Below, one piece after another: positions 14,440-20,940 of a DNA stretch of 20,940 bases. This stretch comes from an uncultured bacterium (GTDB taxonomy: Bacteria > Krumholzibacteriota > Krumholzibacteriia > LZORAL124-64-63). The notes beneath the pieces were generated by a model. It was not told the origin of the DNA and made no database searches. It saw only the letters and a list, made by a program, of their open reading frames with translations. The stretch is taken from contig CAINDZ010000248.1 of assembly GCA_903847545.1 (NCBI GenBank), forward strand, positions 1-20,940. Direction: 5' to 3'. The translations under genes were made by a program, and so were the position numbers. Numbering within the stretch: the stretch's first letter is position 1; each line of letters starts with the position of its first letter.

Positions 14440-15747
14440 GTGGACGATCTGGACGATCTGCACGACATGGACGACTTGGACCCAACGAGCACCCCGAACC
14501 CGCCGCAGCCCCCGCGCCGCCCCCCGCTGCGCACCTGGTTCGCCACGACGTTCTCGTCCCTGCAGGTCCGCAACTTCCGCATCTACTACGCGGGCCAGAC
14601 CGCCTCGATGGTCGGCACCTGGGTGCGCCGCACCGCGCTGGGCTGGATCATCTACGAGATGACCGGCTCGCGCGCGATGCTCGGCACCATCATGGGCCTG
14701 GTCCTGCTGCCGATGTTCGTGTTCTCGCCGCTGGCCGGCGCCATGGCCGACCGCGTCGACAAGCGCCGGCTGGTCGTCTTCACGCAGCTGCTGGCCGCCT
14801 CGTCGTCGGCCGCCATCGCCGTGCTCGTGCTCGGCGGTTGGGCGCGGCCCTGGCACCTGATGACGCTGGCCACCATCGGCGGCATCGCCTTCGCCTTCGA
14901 GGTCCCCGCGCGCCAGGCCTTCGTCAGCGACCTGGTCGGGCGCGAGCACCTGCTGAACGCCGTGGCCCTGAACTCCGTGCTCGTCAACTCGTCACGCGTG
15001 ATCGGCCCGGCCATCGCGGGCATCGTGATGGCGGGCGTCGGCGCCGGCTGGTGCTTCGCGCTGGACGCGATCAGCTACCTGGTCGTCACCGTCACCCTGC
15101 TCTCGCTGCGGCTGCCGCCCCACCGCGCCGCGCCGCGCACCACCAGCCACTGGCAGGACCTGCTGGAGGGCTTCGGCGAGGTGCGCCGCAACCGCCGCGT
15201 GCGCACCCTGCTGCTGATGCTGTGCCTGATGGGCGTCTTCGGCTGGGCCTGCCAGACGCTGATGCCCGCCATCGCGCAGGACCTGCTGCACCTGGGCGAG
15301 TGGCAGTACGGGCTGATGATGGCGATGTTCGGCGTGGGCGCCATCGGCGGCGCACTGGTGGTGGCCGGCCGCACGGCGGCCGACACGTCGCGCCTGCAGG
15401 TGTTCGGCGGCATCTGGCTCTTGTGCCTGGGCGCGCTCGTCATCGCCGCGACGCGCCACCCGCTGACGATCGGCGCCGGCCTGGCCATCGCCGGCTTTGG
15501 CGCCGTCATGTTCATGTCGACCAGCAACACCCTGGTGCAGACCAGCGTCGAGGACCACCTGCGCGGGCGCATCCTCGGCATCTGGTCGGTCGGCTTCGGC
15601 GGCTCGCTGCCCCTGGGCTCGTTCCTGGCCGGCTGGGTCGCGCAGCGCGTCTCGCCGTTCACGACCATCGGCGCCTTCGCCGGCATCCTGGCCGTGTCCA
15701 GCTTCTTCGTCTGGCGCCGGCTGCCTCGGCGGCAGCGGGCGGTGTGA
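14440..15747 (+). CDS. EntS-like MFS (MFS_3) exporter
   Basis: A 435-residue, 12-helix major facilitator protein of the MFS_3 group, which includes the enterobactin exporter EntS and many uncharacterised efflux proteins. Group-typical blocks are VRNFRIYYAGQTASMVGTWVRRTALGW after the N-terminus, the loop 2-3 motif GAMADRVDKRR, FEVPARQAFVSDLVGREHLLNAVALNS, and VNSSRVIGPAIAGIV followed by GWCFALDAISYLVV. The start is uncertain. GTG 14440 has a weak GGA six bases ahead. ATG 14467 would remove part of an acidic DDLDDLHDMDDLD stretch that is encoded by a 9-base tandem repeat. A TTG at 14368 is also open. The substrate is unknown; with the preceding sugar genes it may belong to the same unit or only be adjacent. 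It ends three bases before the stop of the converging thiamine operon. Confidence 0.86.
   Translation: MDDLDDLHDMDDLDPTSTPNPPQPPRRPPLRTWFATTFSSLQVRNFRIYYAGQTASMVGTWVRRTALGWIIYEMTGSRAMLGTIMGLVLLPMFVFSPLAGAMADRVDKRRLVVFTQLLAASSSAAIAVLVLGGWARPWHLMTLATIGGIAFAFEVPARQAFVSDLVGREHLLNAVALNSVLVNSSRVIGPAIAGIVMAGVGAGWCFALDAISYLVVTVTLLSLRLPPHRAAPRTTSHWQDLLEGFGEVRRNRRVRTLLLMLCLMGVFGWACQTLMPAIAQDLLHLGEWQYGLMMAMFGVGAIGGALVVAGRTAADTSRLQVFGGIWLLCLGALVIAATRHPLTIGAGLAIAGFGAVMFMSTSNTLVQTSVEDHLRGRILGIWSVGFGGSLPLGSFLAGWVAQRVSPFTTIGAFAGILAVSSFFVWRRLPRRQRAV
14442..14477 (+). repeat. Degenerate 9-base tandem repeat at the MFS N-terminus
   Basis: Four consecutive 9-base units: GGACGATCT, GGACGATCT, GCACGACAT, GGACGACTT. 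The first two are identical. Nine bases is three codons, so the array reads DDL-DDL-HDM-DDL in the MFS frame and copy-number change would keep the frame. The third unit supplies the alternative ATG start at 14467. Confidence 0.75.
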
Positions 15748-15750
15748 AGC

Positions 15751-16293
15751 CTAGTCCCTCGGCAAGCTCCGCCACAATCCCGCCAGGAACACCACCAGGC
15801 ACAGCCCCAGCGCCCCGTGCACCGCGCCGTACACGACGAAGCGCGCCACCGCGCTGCCGCCCAGGAACGCCGCATCCACCTGCGCCAGGTCCGTCGCCCC
15901 GCCGCGCACCGCCAGCAGGAAGTGGTAACCCTTCACCAGTTGCAGCACCGAGGTCGCCGCCGCGGCCGGCAGGTAGCCCCACAACAGCCAGCGCAGCGAC
16001 AGCGGGCCCACCTCGCGGCCGCCCGCGCGGCGCGCCATCAGCAGCGCGCCGGCCAGCGCCAGCGGCACCAGCACGCCCATCGTGAAGATGTGCCCGTGCA
16101 CCAGCGCCAGGTTGATGACCGATTCCAGGTGCAGGCCCGCCCCCGCCTTGGCGAACGGCAGCTTGCGCGCCGACTCCTGGAACGAGATGCCCGTCAGCAG
16201 CCCCACCACCGCCATCACGATCGCGTAGCGCAGCAGCGTGCGCACCGCGGCGGTGTAGCCGTCCGGGAGCCTGTCCGTCGTCGTGCCGCTCAT
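15751..16293 (-). CDS. Four-helix membrane protein, DUF2871-like, in thiamine operon
   Basis: A 180-residue membrane protein with hydrophobic segments at roughly 20-36, 62-86, 100-118 and 146-171. The layout resembles DUF2871 proteins, which have an early short helix followed by an FxxE-type loop, then a helix with H-x-H: here SFQESARKL and then LVHGHIFTMG with His66 and His68. Further histidines sit at 55, 124 (KGYHFLL) and 159 (GAVHGALGL). Repeated histidines near helix ends recall haem- or metal-binding four-helix proteins, but no ligand is shown. ATG 16293 overlaps the stop of the SSS gene by four bases and has GGGGAG ahead, so it belongs to the riboswitch-controlled transcript as its last gene. 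The frame open upstream is the shadow of the symporter. The function is unknown; a role linked to thiamine uptake is inference from position. Confidence 0.7.
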   Translation of the reverse strand: MSGTTTDRLPDGYTAAVRTLLRYAIVMAVVGLLTGISFQESARKLPFAKAGAGLHLESVINLALVHGHIFTMGVLVPLALAGALLMARRAGGREVGPLSLRWLLWGYLPAAAATSVLQLVKGYHFLLAVRGGATDLAQVDAAFLGGSAVARFVVYGAVHGALGLCLVVFLAGLWRSLPRD

Positions 16294-17693
16294 GGTTCTC
16301 CCCGTTCCGTTTCCGTCACCCTGTGCGCCCCGCCGCCCGGCAGCCAGGCCGGCGCCAGCACCGCCACCGAGGCCAGCAGCCCCGGAAAGATCGCCTCGAC
16401 ATGCAGCCACGGACCGCCGCGCCCCGCCGCGAGCCAGGCTGTCGCCACGACCCCCGCCGTCACCATCGCCGCCACCACGCGGCGGCCGTCCACGCGCCAG
16501 CGCGTGTGCGCCAGCGCCAGCGGCAGCAACAGCACCGGCGTGCCGGCCGAGCCCAGCACCTTCCACAGCGTGATGACCGACCCGGCCGCGAGCGCCATCA
16601 CGATCGTCACCACCGCCGTCACCGCCAGGCTCCACTGCACGCCGCGCCGCATCGACTCCTCGGACTGGCCCCGCCAGCGACCCACCACGTCGCGCCCCAG
16701 CGTGATCGCCGCGATGAACGCGTAGCTGTCGACGGTCGACATGATCGTCGCCAGCATGCCCACCGTGAAGACGCCCTGCAGGAACCCCGGCAGCACGCGC
16801 GCCGACAGCGCGGGGAACGCCTGCACCGGGTCGGCCAGATCGGGCAGCAGCGCCCGCGCGTACAGGCCCGAGGCGGTGGTCAGGAAGTCGAACAGCACCC
16901 AGAACGCGATCGAGACGAGGATGCCGTTGCGCGCCACCTTCTCGTCGCGCGCGGCGTAGCAGCGCTGGAAGAACGCCGGCTCGACCAGCGTCGACATGGC
17001 GATGAAGTACCACACGAACACGGCCTGCCAGCCCAGCCCGCCGTCCCAGACCAGGTGCGACGGCGGCACGTGCGCCGACAGCCACGCCCAGCCGCCGAAC
17101 TTCAGGAAGCAGGCCGGCACCATCACCAGGAAGCCCAGGAACATCAGCACGAACTGCACGCACTCGGTCTCGACCACCGCCTGCAGCCCGCCGCGGAACA
17201 CGAACGCCACCGACAGCACCGTGCCCAGCGAGACGGTCACCCACAGCGGCCAGCCGGTGGCCAGTTGCAGCAGCACGCCCAGCATCAGGACGTAGGCCGC
17301 CGGCGCCGTCATCACGAAGAGCGTACCGGCCCCCACCAGGGCCGCGCCCCGGCCGTAGCGCGCCTCGAACAGGTCGGGGATGGAGAGCATGCGGGTGCGC
17401 CGCGCGCGCGCCGCGAGCAGGAAGGCGAAGATGGCCGCGTACAGGTAGTAGGGCACGCCGAAGACGAGCCAGTTGCTGACGCCGTGGCGCCACGTGTACT
17501 CGCCCACGCCGAGGATGCCGCCGTAGAACGTCGAGACCAGCGTGGCCACGAAGGCGGGCAGCGTCAGGCGCCGGCCGGCCACCAGGTAGTCGACCGTGCC
17601 GGTCACGGGCCGGCGCAGCACGCGCAGCACCGCGTAGAGCAGGTAGAGCACGTAGGCCAGCGTGGCCCACGAGGACATGAGGCCGGCGCCCAT
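16290..17693 (-). CDS. Sodium:solute symporter (SSS family), candidate thiamine importer
   Basis: A 467-residue SSS-family protein with about 13 hydrophobic segments. The loop after helix 1 has DYLVAGRRL (35-43), and IMSTVDSYAFIAA (317-329) carries the Na2-site serine and threonine. EYTWRHGVSNW (65-75) and VEPAFFQRCYAARD (237-250) are further typical pieces. Its ATG follows the thiamine pyrophosphokinase stop with no gap (TAGATG), and it lies downstream of a TPP riboswitch, so expression falls when TPP is ample. In Bacteroidetes the equivalent place in such operons is usually taken by PnuT, and SSS members (ThiV) have been predicted as thiamine-precursor carriers elsewhere. Because the partner enzyme acts on thiamine itself, thiamine is the best substrate guess. 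No clear Shine-Dalgarno precedes the ATG; an ATG five codons later is possible. Confidence 0.88.
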   Translation of the reverse strand: MGAGLMSSWATLAYVLYLLYAVLRVLRRPVTGTVDYLVAGRRLTLPAFVATLVSTFYGGILGVGEYTWRHGVSNWLVFGVPYYLYAAIFAFLLAARARRTRMLSIPDLFEARYGRGAALVGAGTLFVMTAPAAYVLMLGVLLQLATGWPLWVTVSLGTVLSVAFVFRGGLQAVVETECVQFVLMFLGFLVMVPACFLKFGGWAWLSAHVPPSHLVWDGGLGWQAVFVWYFIAMSTLVEPAFFQRCYAARDEKVARNGILVSIAFWVLFDFLTTASGLYARALLPDLADPVQAFPALSARVLPGFLQGVFTVGMLATIMSTVDSYAFIAAITLGRDVVGRWRGQSEESMRRGVQWSLAVTAVVTIVMALAAGSVITLWKVLGSAGTPVLLLPLALAHTRWRVDGRRVVAAMVTAGVVATAWLAAGRGGPWLHVEAIFPGLLASVAVLAPAWLPGGGAHRVTETERGEP

Positions 17694-18416
17694 CTATTCG
17701 GGTTCGCGCTCGGACCGCGACGGCTCGGGCTCGCGATCGACCAGCGCCAGCAGGGAACCGCTGCCCACCGACAGCAGCAGCGGCGACAGCGTCACCACGT
17801 TGCTGATGGTGTTCGGGCCGTGGGCCCCCAGCGTCTCGTTCAGCAGCGGGTAGGCGGCGCCCTCGGTGGTCACGCCGCGCGCCTCGCCGTTCAGCGCCAG
17901 CAGCGAGAAGCGCGTGCCCGCCGGCAGGTCCCACGACTCGCGCGCGCCCGGCCCCACCCGAACGCCGTCCGACAGGTAGCCCGACAGGCACACGCGCAGG
18001 CGGTCGCTGAACCGCTCGAGCAGCTGGATGTTGAACAGCGTGTGGTCCAGCCGCCAGCCCGTGGCGCCCAGCAGCACGGCCTCCTCGTAGCCCTGCTCGG
18101 CAAGGTACAGCAGCGCCTTCTCGCTGTCCGAGGTGTAGGCGTCGTCCACCTGCAGGAACAGTGGCCCGCCCCGCCCGGCCAGCACGCGCCCGGCCAGCGA
18201 GTCGAAGTCGCCGATCACCACGTCCGGCACGCGCGGCAGGTGCTCGTAGGGATGGCCCGCCGCGTCGGTGCACACGAACAGGTCGGCGCCCTCGAGCCAC
18301 CACGCCAGCTGAGCCGGCGACGGCGGCGGGCCGTCGCACAGCACCACGGCCCGCGGCCCGCGCTTGGGAAAGAACGGGCAGCCCGCGCCGCCGGCCTTCT
18401 GCGTGTCGTCGATCAT
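17694..18416 (-). CDS. thiN: Thiamine pyrophosphokinase
   Basis: A 240-residue enzyme that transfers pyrophosphate from ATP to thiamine, giving TPP directly. Family motifs are VIGDFDSL (67-74; Asp70 and Asp72 for metal binding), DAYTSDSEKALLYL (92-105, the DxxxTDxxKAL element), LLGATGWRLDHTLFNIQLL (115-133, the GAxGGRxDHxLxN element, Gly changed to Trp) and TISNVV (203-208) near the thiamine site. The usual ADGGA near the start reads TDAAG here. The C-terminus is a charged EPEPSRSEREPE tail outside the domain. ATG 18416 overlaps the receptor stop (ATGA); sequence open upstream is shadow. It converts imported thiamine to the riboswitch ligand, so it is the metabolic core of the operon and marks it as salvage rather than synthesis. 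Confidence 0.93.
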   Translation of the reverse strand: MIDDTQKAGGAGCPFFPKRGPRAVVLCDGPPPSPAQLAWWLEGADLFVCTDAAGHPYEHLPRVPDVVIGDFDSLAGRVLAGRGGPLFLQVDDAYTSDSEKALLYLAEQGYEEAVLLGATGWRLDHTLFNIQLLERFSDRLRVCLSGYLSDGVRVGPGARESWDLPAGTRFSLLALNGEARGVTTEGAAYPLLNETLGAHGPNTISNVVTLSPLLLSVGSGSLLALVDREPEPSRSEREPE

Positions 18417-20722
18417 CAGAACCCGCAATCGATCCCGACGGCCAGGTTGCGCCCGGCCGCCGGCGTTTTCCAGTTCTCGCCGTACCAGTAGCCCCAGGTC
18501 TCGTACTCGGCGCCGGTCAGGTTGCGCAGGTGCGCGAACACCGAGACCTCGCCGCCGTGGATGAGCCCCGCCTTGCGCAGGTCCAGCCACAGCGACGCGT
18601 CGAGCGTCGTCCAGGGGTCGATGGTGCGGTCACCCAGTCCGGAGTTGTCCAGCCACTGGCGCCCGGTGCTGCGCACGCGCACGCGGCTGCGCACGGCGTC
18701 GCCCCACTGCCCGTCCCAGACCACCATCGCCAGGTGCTCGGGGAACAGGGCCAGCGGCTTGCCCGCGTAATCGTACACCGTGCCGTCCCAATCGTGGAAG
18801 GTGAACTCCACGGCCTCGTCCCACGACCGCGACGCCGTCACCGCCACCACATGCGACGGACCCAGCTGCGCCCGCGCGCTGAACTCCACGCCCCGGTGCC
18901 GGGTGCGCCCGGCGTTGCCGCGGATGCCGCTGCCGTCGTCGGACACCCCGCCGTACGGCACGATCTCGTTCGTGAAGTCCATCCAGTAGCCGCCCAGCGA
19001 CCAGGCCAGGTTCGCGCCCCGCCAGCCGAGGCCGAACTCGCGGTCGACCACCCGCTCGGGCTTCACCAGCGGGTCGGACCACTCGACGTAGGCGATGCCA
19101 CCCTGCCCGTCGGGCACCTCGCGCCGCGTGCCGAACAGCGGCTCGGCGCCCAGGTCGTCGCCGCCGGTCCAGGTGTCGAACAGCTCGCTGTCGGTGGGCT
19201 CGCGGTGGTTGACCCCGGCGTTCACGTAGAACAGCGCCCGGCCCCCGGCCACCGACCCGGGCACGGCCCAGTCCAGGCCGCCCTTCGGGTTGAAGAACCC
19301 GTCGGTGACGGCGTACCGGTTCAGCTTGTCGCCCGCGAAGTTGCCCGCCGCCTGCTGCGCGAACTCGTACCGCTTGCGCTGGTACTGCAGGTTCACCGTC
19401 GCCTGCAGGCCGCGGCCCAGGCGCCAGCACTCGTCGGCGTACAGCGACCAGGCCTTCTTGTCGCCCTCGTAGCGGTGGTACACCCACGGCGTCGTGAAGG
19501 CGTCGGGCGCCAGCCCCTGCGCCCACAGCACCTCGCCCCAGTGGTTGGAATGGAAGGTGTAGGCGTCGCCGCCCACCAGCAGCCGCCCGCGCCCCTGCTC
19601 CCAGGCCAGCGACGGCACCCAGCCGGTGTGGCGCTTGCTGACCCACTTGCGGCGGATAAGGTCGACCTCGTCGCCGGCCAAGGGACCGCCGGGCACCAGG
19701 TCCAGCCCGTACGTCGCGGCCGACTGGCCCGCCTTGTAGTTCTCGTAGAAGCCGTCGCCCCGCACGTGGTACAGGCGGCTGACCAGGGTCACGTCGTCGC
19801 CCAGCCGCCACGTGTGGTGCCACGTGAAGTGCGGCTGCCGGAAGTCGTCGACGGCGTTGTGGTACGTCTCCATGTTGGCGGTGCGGTCCACCTCGAGGAT
19901 GGACTCGGGCACTGCGTCCCAGGCGTGGTGCGACAGTTCGCGCCCGGTCTGCACGCCCACCTGGTCGATGGTCGTCGCGGTGATCCGCCGCGCGCTCCAC
20001 GACACGCCCCAGCCCTCGTGCGCCGAGCGGTCGCGGTAGCCATCGGTCTCCTGGCGCGACAGGCGGATCGCCGTGGCCCAGCCGTTCTCGCCAAGCCCGC
20101 TGTCCCAGGCCAGCATCTGCCGCGCGTACCCGTAGCTGCCCGCGTCCAGGGCCACGCGCGTGCCCGGCCGCTCGCCCGGCGGCGTGGTCGCCACGTCGAC
20201 GGTGCCGCCGATGGCCGTCATCCCGCCCACCGAACCGGTGACCCCGCGCTGCAGCTGGATGTCCTGCACGTCGCTCGCCAGGTCGGGCATGTCGACCCAC
20301 CACACCTGGTGATCCTCGGGATCGTTCAGCGGGATGCCGTCCAGCAGCACACCCACGCGCCGCTGGTCGAAGCCGCGCACCTTCAGGTACGTGTAGCCCA
20401 GCCCGACACCGGCGTCCGAGTACGCGAACACGCCGGGCTGCGACTGCACCAGCATCGGCAGTTCCTGGTCGGGCTCGCGGCGGGCCAGCTCGGCGGCCGT
20501 CACGTTCGAGACGTTCAGCCGCGCGTCCTGCCCGAAGCGCGAGGCGGTGACCTCCACCTCGGGAGCGGCGTACACGGCCTCCTCGCCGGGCAGCACGGCG
20601 GTGGTGTCGACGACGACGGGAACGGCCTCGGGCTGGGCCGCGGCCGGCCCGCCTGTGGCCAGGCCGGCGGCCACGACGGTCGCCAGCGCCAGCAGGGCAA
20701 GTGAGGATGGATGGTTGCGCAT
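18416..20722 (-). CDS. TonB-dependent outer-membrane receptor, TPP-riboswitch controlled
   Basis: A 768-residue TonB-dependent receptor. The N-terminus is a signal peptide (MRNHPSSLALLALATVVAAG, cleavage probably near AAAQ at 30). EVEVTASRF (55-63) serves as TonB-box/plug entry. The plug continues through LVQSQPGVFAYSD, VRGFDQRRVGVLLDGIPLND and VQDIQLQRGVTGS to GGTVDVATTPP at about 180. The rest is a beta-barrel of alternating aromatic strands ending in the terminal Phe (GIDCGF) required for outer-membrane insertion. ATG 20722 has GGAGG five bases upstream; an earlier in-frame ATG falls inside the riboswitch terminator and is rejected. The riboswitch and the thiamine kinase downstream identify thiamine or a phosphate ester as the likely ligand, the role given to OMR1-type receptors in Bacteroidetes. 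The ligand cannot be read from the barrel itself. Confidence 0.95.
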   Translation of the reverse strand: MRNHPSSLALLALATVVAAGLATGGPAAAQPEAVPVVVDTTAVLPGEEAVYAAPEVEVTASRFGQDARLNVSNVTAAELARREPDQELPMLVQSQPGVFAYSDAGVGLGYTYLKVRGFDQRRVGVLLDGIPLNDPEDHQVWWVDMPDLASDVQDIQLQRGVTGSVGGMTAIGGTVDVATTPPGERPGTRVALDAGSYGYARQMLAWDSGLGENGWATAIRLSRQETDGYRDRSAHEGWGVSWSARRITATTIDQVGVQTGRELSHHAWDAVPESILEVDRTANMETYHNAVDDFRQPHFTWHHTWRLGDDVTLVSRLYHVRGDGFYENYKAGQSAATYGLDLVPGGPLAGDEVDLIRRKWVSKRHTGWVPSLAWEQGRGRLLVGGDAYTFHSNHWGEVLWAQGLAPDAFTTPWVYHRYEGDKKAWSLYADECWRLGRGLQATVNLQYQRKRYEFAQQAAGNFAGDKLNRYAVTDGFFNPKGGLDWAVPGSVAGGRALFYVNAGVNHREPTDSELFDTWTGGDDLGAEPLFGTRREVPDGQGGIAYVEWSDPLVKPERVVDREFGLGWRGANLAWSLGGYWMDFTNEIVPYGGVSDDGSGIRGNAGRTRHRGVEFSARAQLGPSHVVAVTASRSWDEAVEFTFHDWDGTVYDYAGKPLALFPEHLAMVVWDGQWGDAVRSRVRVRSTGRQWLDNSGLGDRTIDPWTTLDASLWLDLRKAGLIHGGEVSVFAHLRNLTGAEYETWGYWYGENWKTPAAGRNLAVGIDCGF

Positions 20723-20768
20723 GGCCGCCTCCAGGCGAGGTGGCCGGTGCGGGAACGTCACCGCAGAC

Positions 20769-20803
20769 AAAAAGGCGCCCCCCGTTGTGTTGGAAGGCGC
20801 CCT
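20769..20803 (-). terminator. Intrinsic terminator of the TPP riboswitch
   Basis: On the minus strand, GGCGCCTTCC (20801-20792) pairs with GGGGGGCGCC (20783-20774) through ten pairs including two G-U, closed by further G-U and A-U pairs at the base. The loop has eight bases and is followed at once by TTTTT. It begins nine bases after the aptamer's P1 and lies 46 bases before the receptor ATG, so the switch most likely works by premature termination when TPP is bound. Confidence 0.88.
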
Positions 20804-20811
20804 AAAGCGGC

Positions 20812-20900
20812 CCGTTTCCCTACGCCGGCATGATCCGGTTCAGGTTCCAAGGGTCTTTCTCAGGCCAACCCGGTCCAGCCGGCTCGGCCACCCCCAACGG
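20812..20900 (-). promoter_or_regulatory. TPP riboswitch (THI element) aptamer
   Basis: The minus-strand RNA contains the TPP aptamer core in order: P1 5' strand CCGTT, GGGGGTGGCC, a variable P3 region, GGCCTGAGAAAGACCC (the CUGAGA pyrimidine-pocket element), GGAACCTGAACCGG, a P5 CCGG-ATCATG-CCGG hairpin, CGTAGGGAA, and the P1 3' strand AACGG at 20816-20812 closing on CCGTT. All invariant pieces (CUGAGA, ACCUGA, GCGUAGGGA) are present, so ligand binding is expected. It controls the receptor, thiamine kinase, SSS symporter and DUF2871-like gene. Confidence 0.96.
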
Positions 20901-20908
20901 TATCCGCC

Positions 20909-20937
20909 ACGGTAGCCCCGCCCCCGGACCCTGTCAA
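20909..20937 (-). promoter_or_regulatory. Candidate promoter of the thiamine operon
   Basis: On the minus strand a perfect -35 TTGACA (20937-20932) is followed after 17 bases by TACCGT (20914-20909), a 3-of-6 match to the -10 consensus. Transcription would start around 20902, immediately before the aptamer's first P1 base at 20900. The position is right, but the -10 is poor, so the call rests on the -35 and the spacing. Confidence 0.55.
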
Positions 20938-20940
20938 CCG

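Noticed and set aside
12725..17693. The two SSS symporters as a recent local duplication
   Set aside because: They are on opposite strands in different operons, and beyond family motifs their sequences differ throughout by eye.
16294..18339. Upstream continuation of the DUF2871-like reading frame
   Set aside because: Translation upstream of ATG 16293 is Arg/Gly/Ala-rich shadow of the symporter and thiamine kinase; the ATGA overlap and ribosome site fix the start.
18161..20704. Plus-strand open frame of about 850 codons opposite the TonB receptor
   Set aside because: The translation is a low-complexity Arg/His/Val/Gln mix with no recognisable fold, while the minus strand encodes a full receptor with signal peptide and terminal Phe.
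20723..20770. In-frame ATG 16 codons upstream of the receptor start
   Set aside because: It falls at the edge of the riboswitch terminator, has no ribosome site, and would place a Pro/Arg leader before the signal peptide.
1..20940. CRISPR arrays, insertion sequences, prophage or defence genes
   Set aside because: No regularly spaced direct repeats, transposase motifs, terminal inverted repeats or phage-like proteins were seen; gene content and base composition are uniform housekeeping and transport.

Overview
The window is very GC-rich and densely packed, with third codon positions almost all G or C. It encodes a TonB-dependent outer-membrane receptor, so the organism is Gram-negative. It has the C5 (glutamyl-tRNA) route to haem, a SufCBDS-SufU-SufT iron-sulfur operon, a NahK-type sugar kinase and a TMTC-like TPR membrane protein. 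Together these suggest an uncultured high-GC lineage near the FCB superphylum (Krumholzibacteriota/Eisenbacteria/Gemmatimonadota-like). That placement is inference; the window holds no rRNA or other marker that would settle it.

Layout. (1) 1-2979, plus strand: the end of protoporphyrinogen oxidase, a CcsA/HemX-type membrane protein and glutamyl-tRNA reductase, coupled by stop/start overlaps; a haem operon. (2) 10396-4784, minus strand: sufC-sufB-sufD-sufS-sufU-sufT, six genes with overlapping or nearly touching ends, followed after 66 bases by a TMTC-like GT-C/TPR protein (4717-3002) that converges on hemA. (3) 10397-10663: an AT-richer divergent control region with an IscR/Rrf2-like operator in a candidate suf promoter and a second inverted repeat. 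(4) 10664-14364, plus strand: sugar nucleotidyltransferase, NahK-like anomeric kinase, SSS sodium symporter and a 47-residue single-helix protein; this reads as uptake and activation of a hexosamine to an NDP-sugar. An EntS-like MFS exporter (14440-15747) follows. (5) 20937-15751, minus strand: a TPP riboswitch operon with promoter, aptamer and intrinsic terminator, then a TonB-dependent receptor, thiamine pyrophosphokinase, a second SSS symporter and a four-helix DUF2871-like protein.

The thiamine operon is the clearest complete system. The receptor would bring thiamine across the outer membrane, the SSS protein across the inner membrane, and the kinase would make TPP, which closes the loop through the riboswitch. 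Its least explained parts are the SSS protein standing where PnuT is often found, and the histidine-containing DUF2871-like protein. Other points worth attention are the three-cysteine N-terminal extension of SufS, the small companion of the first symporter, and the operator in front of sufC. No tRNA, rRNA, CRISPR array, insertion sequence or phage gene was seen, and no gene-free stretch exceeds 300 bases.
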